In this document: piece by piece, positions 1 through 5,975 of the stretch
Layout: each line of letters opens with the position of its first letter
Numbering within the stretch: the first letter of the stretch is position 1
Assembly: GCA_938023905.1 (NCBI GenBank)
Contig: CALJCO010000123.1
Location: forward strand, 1 to 17,682
Source: an uncultured Collinsella sp.
GTDB taxonomy: Bacteria > Actinomycetota > Coriobacteriia > Coriobacteriales > Coriobacteriaceae
DNA length: 17,682 bases
Direction: 5' to 3'
The notes under the pieces: model-generated
What the model was told of the DNA's origin: nothing
Databases searched by the model: none
What the model saw: the letters and a program-made list of their open reading frames with translations, nothing else
Position numbers and translations under genes: made by a program

Positions 1-25
1 CGACGAATTCTAGGCGGTGTCCCCT

Positions 26-65
26 CCCTTTCAAGAAAGGGCGGAGGCGGGGCATTCCCCGCCTC
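26..65. terminator. two adjacent hairpins, possible terminator pair
   Basis: Two perfect stem-loops lie back to back: a 7-bp stem (26-32 with 35-41, 2-nt loop) and a 9-bp GC-rich stem (44-52 with 57-65, CATT loop). Neither is followed by a strong T-run on the + strand, so a terminator role for a gene left of the window is only plausible. They could also belong to the intergenic repeat DNA that continues to about 330. Confidence 0.35.
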
Positions 66-486
66 TTACACCACATCTCTGCGCGCTACCTGTCACCAAA
101 TTAGTAGCAGCGATTTTCCGGTCCCGAGCAGCAAAATCGCCTTGTTTGGAGCCCGATCACGACTCTGAAGGACGAAAATCGATGCACTTTTGGCCGCTGG
201 CACCGATTTTGGAGGCCATTTGGCTGCCACTAAACTGGTAACAGTACTCATATTTGGCCTTTTTTGACCACCGGGTTTCCGGCAAACCCCAAAAGCGGGT
301 CCGGATCGCTCGATCCGGACCCGCTGGGGGTAGCGAGCACAATCGAGGTGTAAGAAGCAAGAGAGGGCCATCGCCTAGAATCGTCAGCGCCTAGATATTC
401 AACGAGAGGAAAGACAGTGGTCCGCAGCGACATGCTACCCCAGCCGGACCGGGGGCTCGGCCTCGACCGGCCCCAGACCGAGGCAT
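66..486. other. gene-free stretch with structured repeats
   Basis: I see no convincing gene here: open frames on both strands are short, lack ribosome binding sites and overlap inverted repeats. Contents: a 21-nt imperfect inverted repeat (90-110 against 224-244, 4 mismatches) enclosing an 8-bp one (110-117 with 133-140), a T6 run at 259-264, a 6-bp hairpin (GGGTTT/AAACCC, about 273-289), and a 15-bp perfect hairpin at 294-325. The symmetry of 90-244 suggests a small non-autonomous mobile element or a structured intergenic repeat, which is inference. Confidence 0.5.
294..325. repeat. 15-bp perfect hairpin
   Basis: Positions 294-308 are the exact reverse complement of 311-325, leaving a 2-nt loop. 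The stem can extend outward through CCCC 287-290 pairing with G residues 326-330 across a small A-rich internal loop. On the - strand the stem is followed by TTTT, so it could terminate leftward transcription; no gene on either side clearly needs it. Confidence 0.5.
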
Positions 487-813
487 TTCACCGACGAGTT
501 CAAGAGGAAGATAGTCGATCTCCACAACGCCGGAAAGCCCAGGCGCGAGGCCATGGACGAGTGCGACCTCGACAAGAGCACCGTGGAGAGGCGGGTCAAG
601 TCGATAAACGAGACCGGCTCGCCGCGCGCCGCCGACAACCGCACGCCCGAGTAGAACCGGATCCTGGAGCCCGAGCGCGAGAACCGCAGGCTCCGGATGG
701 AGGTCGACGTCTTAAGACGAGCGGCGCCAGCATACGCTCGGAAGTCAGGGCCATGGCGGCCAACGGGGGGGGCCGCTGCCCCATATCGGCGCAGCGCTGG
801 CATCGAGGCCTTC
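484..813 (+). pseudogene. decayed IS3-family transposase fragment (OrfA plus start of OrfB)
   Basis: From 487 the frame reads FTDEFKRKIVDLHNAGKPRR, then a helix-turn-helix (LDKSTVERRVKSI) and TGSPRAADNRTPE. This is the typical N-terminal part of an IS3-family OrfA. An in-frame TAG at 652-654 interrupts it inside NRTPE-NRIL, where I would expect a Glu codon. The reading then resumes with a leucine-zipper-like ENRRLRMEVDVLRR. After about 735 similarity moves to another frame (VRAMAANGGGRCPISAQ), resembling the start of OrfB, and ends at the border of the next IS element. The copy is dead: a nonsense codon, loss of frame, no DDE domain, and no clear start codon. It differs in sequence from the intact element to its right, so it is a separate, older insertion. 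Confidence 0.7.
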
Positions 814-852
814 TGACCTGTGTCAAGATTTCGGACACGCAAGCTCGAGGAA

Positions 853-1782
853 TCAAGCGGCCATAGGCATGGCCTCGGGCTTGGGCTCGGTTCTCTCGAA
901 GAAGGCCGCCATGGCCTCGGCCGGCACCTTGTAGCCGATCGTCGAGCGGGGCCTTCGGCGGTTGTAGTACGCCTCGATGAACTCGACCACCGCGTGCTTG
1001 GCGGAATCCCTGGTCGGGAAGCTGCGCCTGTAGTACATCTCGTTCTTCAGCGTGGCGAGGAACGACTCGGCCACCGCGTTGTCGTGGCAGTTGCCGGTGC
1101 GGCTGCAGGACAGCCGCACGTCGTTGTCGCGCGCCCATTCGGCCAGAAGCCTGCTGGTGTACTGGGCGCCGCGGTCGGCGTGGAATATCGCGTTGCCGGC
1201 CACGTAGCCGCGCGATTTGGCCGACGCCAGCGCCGAAACCACGATGTCGGCGGTCATGCGCTCGGAGAGCGACCAGCCCACCACCATGCGGGTGTTGAGG
1301 TCGATGACCGTCGACAGGTACAGCCATCCCTCGCCGGTGCGCAGGTAGGTGATGTCGCCCACGAGCTTGTAGGTTGGAACGGGACTGGTGAAGTCGCGGC
1401 TCACCAGGTCGGGCCGGGGCCTGGCCTTCGGGTCGGGGATGGTGGTGCGCTTCCTGGCGTTGGGCGTGCAGCCGCGTATTCCCAGCTCGTGCATCAGCTT
1501 GCGCACCCTGTACAGGGTCAATCCGGAGAACTCGCCGGGCAGGAAGCATTTCACGAACCGGAAGCCGAACCTGCGGTCCGACTCCAGCCACACGCGCCGG
1601 ACCGCCTCGCGCTCGGCCGACCAGTTTTCTCGCGGGCAGCCGTTGGAGAGCCACGAGTAGAAGCCCGATCGGCTCACGCCGAGCACGCGGGCCATCATTT
1701 TCACCGGGAATTCGGCCTTCTCCGCCAACATCATCCGGTAGCATGCGGCTACGCCTGGCTTTTGGCGAAGAAGGCCGCGGCT
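853..1782 (-). CDS. IS3-family transposase OrfB (DDE integrase domain)
   Basis: This is the catalytic part of the transposase, read in the -1 frame after OrfA. It begins in the overlap (SRGLLRQKPGVAACYRMM), followed by an HTH_21-like region (MMARVLGVSRSGFYSWLSN) and an rve integrase core. The acidic triad is complete: Asp in VGDITYL (codon at 1354-1356), Asp in HADRGAQYTS (1174-1176) and Glu in NAVAESFLATLKNE (1066-1068). The last two are separated by 35 residues, the IS3-family DD(35)E spacing. The usual C-terminal YNRRRPRSTIGYKVPAEA motif is present. I see no good independent start; expression as an OrfAB fusion of about 393 residues is more likely. The frame looks intact, so the element may still be active. 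Confidence 0.85.
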   Translation of the reverse strand, partial: SRGLLRQKPGVAACYRMMLAEKAEFPVKMMARVLGVSRSGFYSWLSNGCPRENWSAEREAVRRVWLESDRRFGFRFVKCFLPGEFSGLTLYRVRKLMHELGIRGCTPNARKRTTIPDPKARPRPDLVSRDFTSPVPTYKLVGDITYLRTGEGWLYLSTVIDLNTRMVVGWSLSERMTADIVVSALASAKSRGYVAGNAIFHADRGAQYTSRLLAEWARDNDVRLSCSRTGNCHDNAVAESFLATLKNEMYYRRSFPTRDSAKHAVVEFIEAYYNRRRPRSTIGYKVPAEAMAAFFERTEPKPEAMPMAA

Positions 1783-2033
1783 TTTTTCAAGAAGGCGTTC
1801 TCCATCTCGAGCTCGCGTATGCGCCTTTTCGCCTCGCGAAGCTCGCGGTCCTCGGCCTTGGGGTCGGGCCCGCCGGCAAGCTCGCGCCGGCGGTTCTGCA
1901 CCCACTTGTTCACGGTCTTGGAATTCAGGCCCAGTTCTGCGCAGCATTCCGTTATCGGCCTGCCCGTCGAGATGATGTAGTCGGCGGTCTCGCGCCTGAA
2001 CTCGTCGGTGTACTTGGCGGCTGGGTTGGACAT
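1749..2033 (-). CDS. IS3-family transposase OrfA (DNA-binding subunit)
   Basis: A 94-residue protein opening KYTDEFRRETADYIISTGRP, with a helix-turn-helix at about 25-46 (ITECCAELGLNSKTVNKWVQ). A charged, leucine-spaced coiled coil follows at about 60-85 (DRELREAKRRIRELEMENAFLKK), as in IS3-family OrfA proteins, where it recognises the element ends and mediates multimerisation. A GAGAGGA ribosome binding site lies about 9 nt before the ATG at 2033. Its end overlaps the start of OrfB in the -1 frame around an A6G run (1787-1781 read on the - strand). Confidence 0.85.
   Translation of the reverse strand: MSNPAAKYTDEFRRETADYIISTGRPITECCAELGLNSKTVNKWVQNRRRELAGGPDPKAEDRELREAKRRIRELEMENAFLKKAAAFFAKSQA
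1779..1790 (-). promoter_or_regulatory. probable -1 frameshift site joining OrfA and OrfB
   Basis: On the - strand the sequence reads TTGAAAAAAGCC. OrfA reads TTG AAA AAA GCC; slipping back one base gives AAA AGC and enters the OrfB frame. IS3 elements classically shift at A6G or A4G runs. Here the phase is not the textbook A-AAA-AAG, so single-tRNA slippage or transcriptional slippage on the A run are alternatives. Confidence 0.55.
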
Positions 2034-2115
2034 AGCATACCGTCCTCTCGGTCGTCGATGAATGCATTCTAAAGGATTGGGCCTCTAGCATGCGTGTCCG
2101 AAAAGACGATACAGG

Positions 2116-3222
2116 TCAGACAACCCAATCAGACGTCGTCTCGAGCGCGTCCTCTGCACGGTCGAGCGTGCTTCTGGCCTTGGCACCCTGTTTGAACCAC
2201 GAGCGCAGGTCCTCGAGCGTGCTGCCCGCTGCATACACCTTGATTTTGCGACCGCCTTTCGTGGTCACCGTGCAACGGTCGCCGCTCTCGCTGTTCTCGT
2301 GCGCCGTGACCTTCTTGAGGCAATCGCGACGGAACGCCACGACGCGGGCATTGCTGATCTCGATGAACCAATCATCGTCGACAAGCGAAGTGCCCGTGGT
2401 ACCTCGACTTGCCATCTCCTCGGCGAAGGAGAAGCCGAGTTCGCGCTCCTGCCTGCCGATCTCGAGGATGCCGCGGGCGGGCATGCTGAGCATGAGCAGG
2501 GGCAGGAGTCCCCCTATGAACAGGAAGAGGAACGGGACGAGCAAGAGCAGACGAGCACCGGCGTCGGTGAAAACAGCCATGAAGGCGATCACGAGCGAGA
2601 AGACGAGCGCCATACCGTTGAAAACAATCGTCAACGGCTTGATGGCAGACCAACACAGACCCGCCTTGGTCATCGGGCCGTCAACAGCGTCCGAGACCTC
2701 GATGCCCTCTTCCTCCAGACGGGCGAGGAGGTTGAGCGAGCACACCCCCTCGAGGCTTATCGAGCAGAACTTCCGGTCGCCCTCGAACAGGTCGATCCTC
2801 ATCATCTGCGTGTGAAGCGTTGCACGGGTGATGTTGCCAAACGTCGTCTCCTTGCGGATGCCGAAGGCGTTACGCGAGAGAATTCGCTCACCGTCCACGT
2901 CGATGCGCGGGATGCTCAGCAGGGCCCAGATGGCCATGCCCGCGAGCGCCATGGCGTGACCGAACCACACAAGTTCGTGGTCCCACTCGCCCAACGAGAC
3001 GCCCTGCCAGACGTAGACACCCAGCATGAGCAGTTCAAACGCGACGGCGCAGCAGGCGATGATCGTGCGAATGGCAGCGGGCATGCGCACCGTGAAGCGA
3101 TCGAGGCTGTCCGTCGCCTCACTGCGCTCGCGCGCGCCGCGACGGGCGACCCATGCAGTGAGCGGACCGACGATGAACACCACCATCGCCACGCGCAGGA
3201 ACGATTCGAGTATGTCGCCCAT
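2116..3222 (-). CDS. multi-pass membrane protein of unknown function, 3' end set by IS
   Basis: About 368 residues. Visible layout, counted from an alternative start at 3234: transmembrane segments at about 8-29, 55-76 and 88-108; a soluble beta-rich stretch (about 108-180, IDVDGERILSRNAFGIRKETTFGNI and on) resembling a bacterial PH-like fold; two further membrane segments (about 200-220 and 225-252); then a second soluble domain at about 275-350 (DDDWFIEISNARVVAFRRDC...LEDLRSWFKQ). I do not recognise a named family; the PH-like reading is inference. I chose the ATG at 3222 because GGATGGTGG precedes it. The stop codon (TGA, 2118-2116) is the outer tip of the IS inverted repeat, so the original C-terminus may be lost or altered, although the last domain looks nearly complete. 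Confidence 0.65.
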   Translation of the reverse strand: MGDILESFLRVAMVVFIVGPLTAWVARRGARERSEATDSLDRFTVRMPAAIRTIIACCAVAFELLMLGVYVWQGVSLGEWDHELVWFGHAMALAGMAIWALLSIPRIDVDGERILSRNAFGIRKETTFGNITRATLHTQMMRIDLFEGDRKFCSISLEGVCSLNLLARLEEEGIEVSDAVDGPMTKAGLCWSAIKPLTIVFNGMALVFSLVIAFMAVFTDAGARLLLLVPFLFLFIGGLLPLLMLSMPARGILEIGRQERELGFSFAEEMASRGTTGTSLVDDDWFIEISNARVVAFRRDCLKKVTAHENSESGDRCTVTTKGGRKIKVYAAGSTLEDLRSWFKQGAKARSTLDRAEDALETTSDWVV

Positions 3223-3260
3223 ATTAACCACCATCCCAATAGAAAACGTGAATTTGGGAG

Positions 3261-3269
3261 ACTATAGCA
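3261..3269 (-). promoter_or_regulatory. extended -10 promoter element for the membrane protein gene
   Basis: Read on the - strand, TGCTATAGT forms an extended -10 box about 40 nt before the start at 3222. No convincing -35 box lies at 16-18 nt, which is tolerated by extended -10 promoters. Predicted from sequence only. Confidence 0.4.
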
Positions 3270-3403
3270 GAGCGAAGCGATCTGCACGGCATCGTCCGGG
3301 TGTTTTCGGCATACGGTGGAAACCAGCGGCAGCGGACGTTGAGAACTCACCCAAAAGACGCGATTCGACCGAAGCGATTCTTCTTGACTTGGTCTCAATG
3401 TGA

Positions 3404-3937
3404 TACGACATGCGCCACTACCTGCGCGGTCTAGCGGCCCTGATCGAAGAGGGTCACACCGATGAGGCACTCGAGCGCATCGACGCGCTCTGCGAGACCA
3501 ACGACCGCACCGCCGTGCGCCGCTACTGCGCCAACGAAACGGTCAACATTGCGCTCTCGTCGCTTTCCGCGGACATCAACGCGCACGGCATCACCGCCGA
3601 CCTGCACGCCGCCGTGCCCGAAACCGTCCACGTGGGCGATGTCGATCTATTCAGTGTGGTATCGAACGCCCTGGACAATGCCATCGCCGCGGCGAGCGCC
3701 GCCCCCGAAGGCAAGCGGTTTGTCGACCTGGACCTTCGCTACGAAGACGGTCAGCTTCTATTGCTGGTTTCCAACACGTTTGGCCGTGCGCCGCACATGG
3801 TCGACGGCATGCCCGTGGCTCAGCACACTGGGCACGGCTTTGGCACCAAGAGCATTATGCTTGCCGTCGAGCGCATGAACGGCAACTGCCAGTTCCGCAT
3901 TAACGGCGACCGGTTTGAGCTGCGCGCCGTGATGTAG
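3404..3937 (+). pseudogene. GHKL sensor histidine kinase fragment lacking its sensor half
   Basis: From 3404 the frame reads YDMRHYLRGLAALIEEG, matching the start of the dimerisation helix of HPK10/AgrC-type kinases, where the motif is normally HD-x-x-x-H. Here the residue at the expected phosphorylated His is Tyr, and a TGA (3401-3403) sits directly before it. The second helix (YCANETVNIALSSLSADINAHGI), the N box (NALDNAIAA) and the G box (GHGFGTKSI) are all present, so the ATP-binding domain is complete. There is no membrane sensor, no ribosome binding site before the ATG at 3410, and no response-regulator gene beside it. I read it as a 5'-truncated remnant of a kinase of about 400 residues or more. 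If translated, it would be a stand-alone 175-residue GHKL protein. Confidence 0.65.
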
Positions 3938-3955
3938 GGGCTGCCGCCAACCTCG

Positions 3956-4531
3956 CTACAGCGGTGCAGCCGCCGGGGTCAGCTGCTTAATGTAGGCCCA
4001 CATGCGCTGCTTGGCGGCCTTGTCGGTGAGCGCCGCCTCAAAACCGTCGAGCGCCAGCACGCGGCGCCCCTGCACATGGGCGACCAGGCCGGGCTTGAGC
4101 ATGGCGGTGTCAAAGTCATCAATTGCCACAAGCATATCGGCATAGGTCTCGCGCATGACATCGGCCGCACTGTTGTCCAGCAGCAGCACCGCCTCGGGGT
4201 CCAAGGTCTCCAGCGCCTCGCGGAACAGGTCGCACGTCAGGGCCTCGCCCGCCGCGACCGCTCCGTCGCCCGCGCCGGCGACGCTTGCCAGCACACAAAA
4301 ATCCTCGGGGGCATATCCGATGGCACCGAGCGCCTTGCGCAACGCGGCGCCATCCGCGCCGGCGGCCAGCTCGCCGCCCGAGCACTCGGCTTCATCCAAA
4401 TCGCCTTTGACCAGCACAATCGGCGAGCACGCGTTGCCCGCGATACGCACACCGTGATCTGCAAGCGACGCGAGCTCCTGCTCGGTCGCCTGAGCGATGG
4501 CTTCTTTTTTCTGGCTTTGTGACGTGGGCAT
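3956..4531 (-). CDS. hypothetical protein, possibly divergent uracil-DNA-glycosylase-like
   Basis: About 191 residues. The ATG at 4531 is chosen over one 30 nt upstream because GGAG sits 5 nt before it. The order of segments resembles a family-4 UDG fold: a strand and loop where GEAPG would be (IVLVKGDLDEAECSGGEL), helix ALRKALGAIGYAPEDFCVLAS (matching the 'LDRLLAAIGL..EDVYITNVVKC' region), then CDLFREALETLDPEAVLLLDNSAADVM (matching 'CRPFLERELELLDPKVIVALG..A'). The catalytic motifs and the iron-sulfur cysteines of true family-4 enzymes are not visible, so it would be an inactive or re-purposed relative. No signal peptide or membrane segment. It converges with the kinase fragment (18-nt gap) and diverges from thioredoxin. 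A TATAAT-like box lies at 4565-4560 on its strand. Confidence 0.55.
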   Translation of the reverse strand: MPTSQSQKKEAIAQATEQELASLADHGVRIAGNACSPIVLVKGDLDEAECSGGELAAGADGAALRKALGAIGYAPEDFCVLASVAGAGDGAVAAGEALTCDLFREALETLDPEAVLLLDNSAADVMRETYADMLVAIDDFDTAMLKPGLVAHVQGRRVLALDGFEAALTDKAAKQRMWAYIKQLTPAAAPL

Positions 4532-4632
4532 GCGCTCTCCAATCGTTTGCGTGCCCACCATTATATAAAAGAGCCGCCCGCGAGTGGTTGCTTTGCGGGC
4601 CGCTGGGTATAAGCACGGTCGTACTGAGTTTT

Positions 4633-4649
4633 ACGCGGCCGAGCCGCGT
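4633..4649 (+). promoter_or_regulatory. 7-bp hairpin just upstream of the thioredoxin ribosome binding site
   Basis: ACGCGGC pairs perfectly with GCCGCGT across a CGA loop (4633-4639 with 4643-4649), ending 8 nt before the GGAGGT ribosome binding site. It would lie in the leader and could stabilise the mRNA or influence initiation; this is inference. Confidence 0.35.
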
Positions 4650-4667
4650 CGTATTATGGAGGTCACC

Positions 4668-4988
4668 ATGGCTGACATTAAGCAGATTACCCCCGAGAAC
4701 TTCGGCGCTGTCGTCAACGATAGCCTGCCCGTACTGGTTGATTTTTGGGCCCCGTGGTGCGGCCCCTGCCGCTCGCTCTCGCCCATCGTAGACGAGGTTG
4801 CCGACGAGCTGGCCGGCAAGTTGGCTGTGGCCAAGTGCAACGTCGACGACAACCAGGACCTGGCCATGAAGTATGGCGTCATGAGCATCCCCACGCTGAT
4901 TGTGTTTAAGAACGGCGAGGAGATTGACCGCTCGGTTGGCGCTCTGCCCAAGGCGAGGCTGCAGGCGCTGCTGGAGAAGCATCTGTAA
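4668..4988 (+). CDS. trxA: thioredoxin
   Basis: A 106-residue cytosolic thiol-disulfide oxidoreductase that passes electrons from thioredoxin reductase to client proteins. The active site WCGPC is at 30-34 (redox Cys31 and Cys34), the buried Asp of the VDFWAPWC segment at 25, and the cis-proline in SIPT at 75. These positions and the overall length match classical thioredoxins almost exactly. The ATG at 4668 is chosen for its strong GGAGGT (4658-4663); an upstream in-frame ATG at 4656 overlaps that site and is unlikely. The gene stands alone, divergent from the UDG-like gene, and is followed by a strong terminator. No thioredoxin reductase gene is in the window. Confidence 0.95.
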   Translation: MADIKQITPENFGAVVNDSLPVLVDFWAPWCGPCRSLSPIVDEVADELAGKLAVAKCNVDDNQDLAMKYGVMSIPTLIVFKNGEEIDRSVGALPKARLQALLEKHL

Positions 4989-5099
4989 TACGCTTGTTAC
5001 TTACCCGCCGTCCATGAGCAGTTTTGCACCGCTCGCCAGACTGCCGGGTGCGGCGCGTGTGACCACGGATAGTATGGTAGTTACAAACAGCCCCCAGTG

Positions 5100-5137
5100 A
5101 ACGGGTGCGGGTCGCACAGACTCGTACCCGTTTTCTT
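5100..5137 (+). terminator. rho-independent terminator after trxA
   Basis: A 10-bp stem (5100-5109 with 5123-5132, one G-T pair) with a 13-nt loop is followed by TTTTCTT. It lies 111 nt after the thioredoxin stop and before the nickel/hydrogenase block, separating the two transcripts. Confidence 0.75.
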
Positions 5138-5209
5138 ATGCAGCTGCGCACAGAGCGGGCGTAGTAAAATCTGAACCACTGAACTGCCCCATACAAAAGG
5201 AGATCTTCC

Positions 5210-5458
5210 ATGCATGATGTTGGAATGAACATGAGCCAGCTTGCCATGAGCGTCAAACAGGTCGACGACACCATCGAGCTCGCTCACGAATGGAGCCATC
5301 AGTTGCTACATGCGACCGAGAATTTTGACATGGAGCGCATCGGCGCCAAGCTCGAGGCAGCCATGGCCGCGCTGCACGAGGCCCACGGCGCGCTCGAGGG
5401 CTACGAAGAGGCCATCGAGGCCGACCACAACTCCGTCGGCTCCGTGAAGCTGGTGTAA
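5210..5458 (+). CDS. small helical protein translationally coupled to NikR
   Basis: 82 residues, preceded by a strong AAGGAG at 5197-5202. The protein is predicted to be all alpha: a first helix at about 8-35 (SQLAMSVKQVDDTIELAHEWSHQLLHATENF) and a second at about 40-70 (MERIGAKLEAAMAALHEAHGALEGYEEAIEA), giving a likely helical hairpin or coiled coil. There is no signal peptide or membrane segment. Histidines at 2, 26, 30, 34, 56 and 59 and two early methionines could bind metal, but no known motif is visible. Its stop codon is one base before the nikR start, so the two are almost certainly co-translated, implying a role linked to nickel or hydrogenase. I do not recognise a family. Confidence 0.75.
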   Translation: MHDVGMNMSQLAMSVKQVDDTIELAHEWSHQLLHATENFDMERIGAKLEAAMAALHEAHGALEGYEEAIEADHNSVGSVKLV

Positions 5459-5459
5459 C

Positions 5460-5972
5460 GTGGCCGAACACGAGCACGGCTGCGGATACGAGCACGAGCA
5501 TCCGCACGGGGCGGACGGCGACGCGGGCTGCCACTGTAGTGGCTCCGGCTCCGAGCTGGTCCGTTTTTCGGTTACCGCACCGGATGACCTGCTGCGCCGT
5601 TTTGACGAACAGATCGCGCGCCGCGGCGACGTGGCCAACCGCTCCGAGGCAGTCCGCGATTTGATTCGCGCCTCGATCGCCAAAGAGCAGATGCGCACGC
5701 CCGATGAGCACGTTATCGGGTCGCTCACCATGATCTACGACCATCACACAGGCGACCTGACACGCCGCCTGGATGAGGTGCAGCACGACTACACCGACGA
5801 AATCGTATCGACGATGCACGTGCATCTGGATCACCACAACTGTCTGGAGATTCTGGCGCTCAAGGGTCGCGGCGAGCGCGTCTACGAACTAGCCGACCGA
5901 CTGCTGGGCCTGCGCGGCGTTAAGCACGGCGAGCTCACCTGCGCCGCCACCAAGCAAAGCCTGGGGCTATAG
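5460..5972 (+). CDS. nikR: nickel-responsive transcriptional regulator NikR
   Basis: 170 residues starting at GTG 5460, the only start that keeps the whole DNA-binding domain. It is a ribbon-helix-helix repressor that binds operator DNA when loaded with nickel. Residues 33-73 (LVRFSVTAPDDLLRRFDEQI...RSEAVRDLIRASI) are the ribbon-helix-helix. The C-terminal ACT-like domain carries the four square-planar nickel ligands, equivalent to E. coli His76, His87, His89 and Cys95, as His109, His120, His122 and Cys128 (STMHVHLDHHNCLE). It ends in the family's LRGVKHGELTC. Unlike E. coli NikR (133 residues) it has an N-terminal extension of about 30 residues rich in His and Cys (H4, H6, C8, H12, H14, H16, C24, H25, C26), perhaps an extra metal site. 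I could not find a convincing NikR operator upstream. Confidence 0.93.
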   Translation: MAEHEHGCGYEHEHPHGADGDAGCHCSGSGSELVRFSVTAPDDLLRRFDEQIARRGDVANRSEAVRDLIRASIAKEQMRTPDEHVIGSLTMIYDHHTGDLTRRLDEVQHDYTDEIVSTMHVHLDHHNCLEILALKGRGERVYELADRLLGLRGVKHGELTCAATKQSLGL

Positions 5973-5975
5973 CGC

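Larger units (their letters stand above)
814..2118 (-). mobile_element. IS3-family insertion sequence (about 1305 bp)
   Basis: The element is bounded by imperfect terminal inverted repeats. The left end starts TGACCTGTGTC and the right end, read inward, starts TGACCTGTATC; both share TTTCGGACACGCA a few bases further in. Inside, on the - strand, are an OrfA and an OrfB in the -1 frame, as is standard for IS3-family elements. Size and DD(35)E transposase fit the IS150-like part of the family. I find no target-site duplication: bases outside the two ends do not match. The left flank is an older IS remnant and the right flank is the 3' end of a chromosomal gene, which suggests a rearrangement or deletion after insertion. 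The repeat match may extend two bases further out (812-2120). Confidence 0.85.

Noticed and set aside
596..1744. Long - strand frame of about 380 codons across the IS element
   Set aside because: It overlaps the true OrfB in another frame, has low-complexity Arg-rich sequence and no family features.
1783..2091. Upstream extension of the OrfB frame to an ATG at 2091
   Set aside because: This part is a shadow of OrfA; transposase similarity starts only at the frameshift region.
4588..4613. TTGCTT...TATAAG as a thioredoxin promoter
   Set aside because: The spacer is only 14 nt, too short for a standard promoter.
4989..5209. NikR operator upstream of the small protein gene
   Set aside because: I found no GTATGA-like half-sites with suitable dyad spacing; only a single GTATGG is present.
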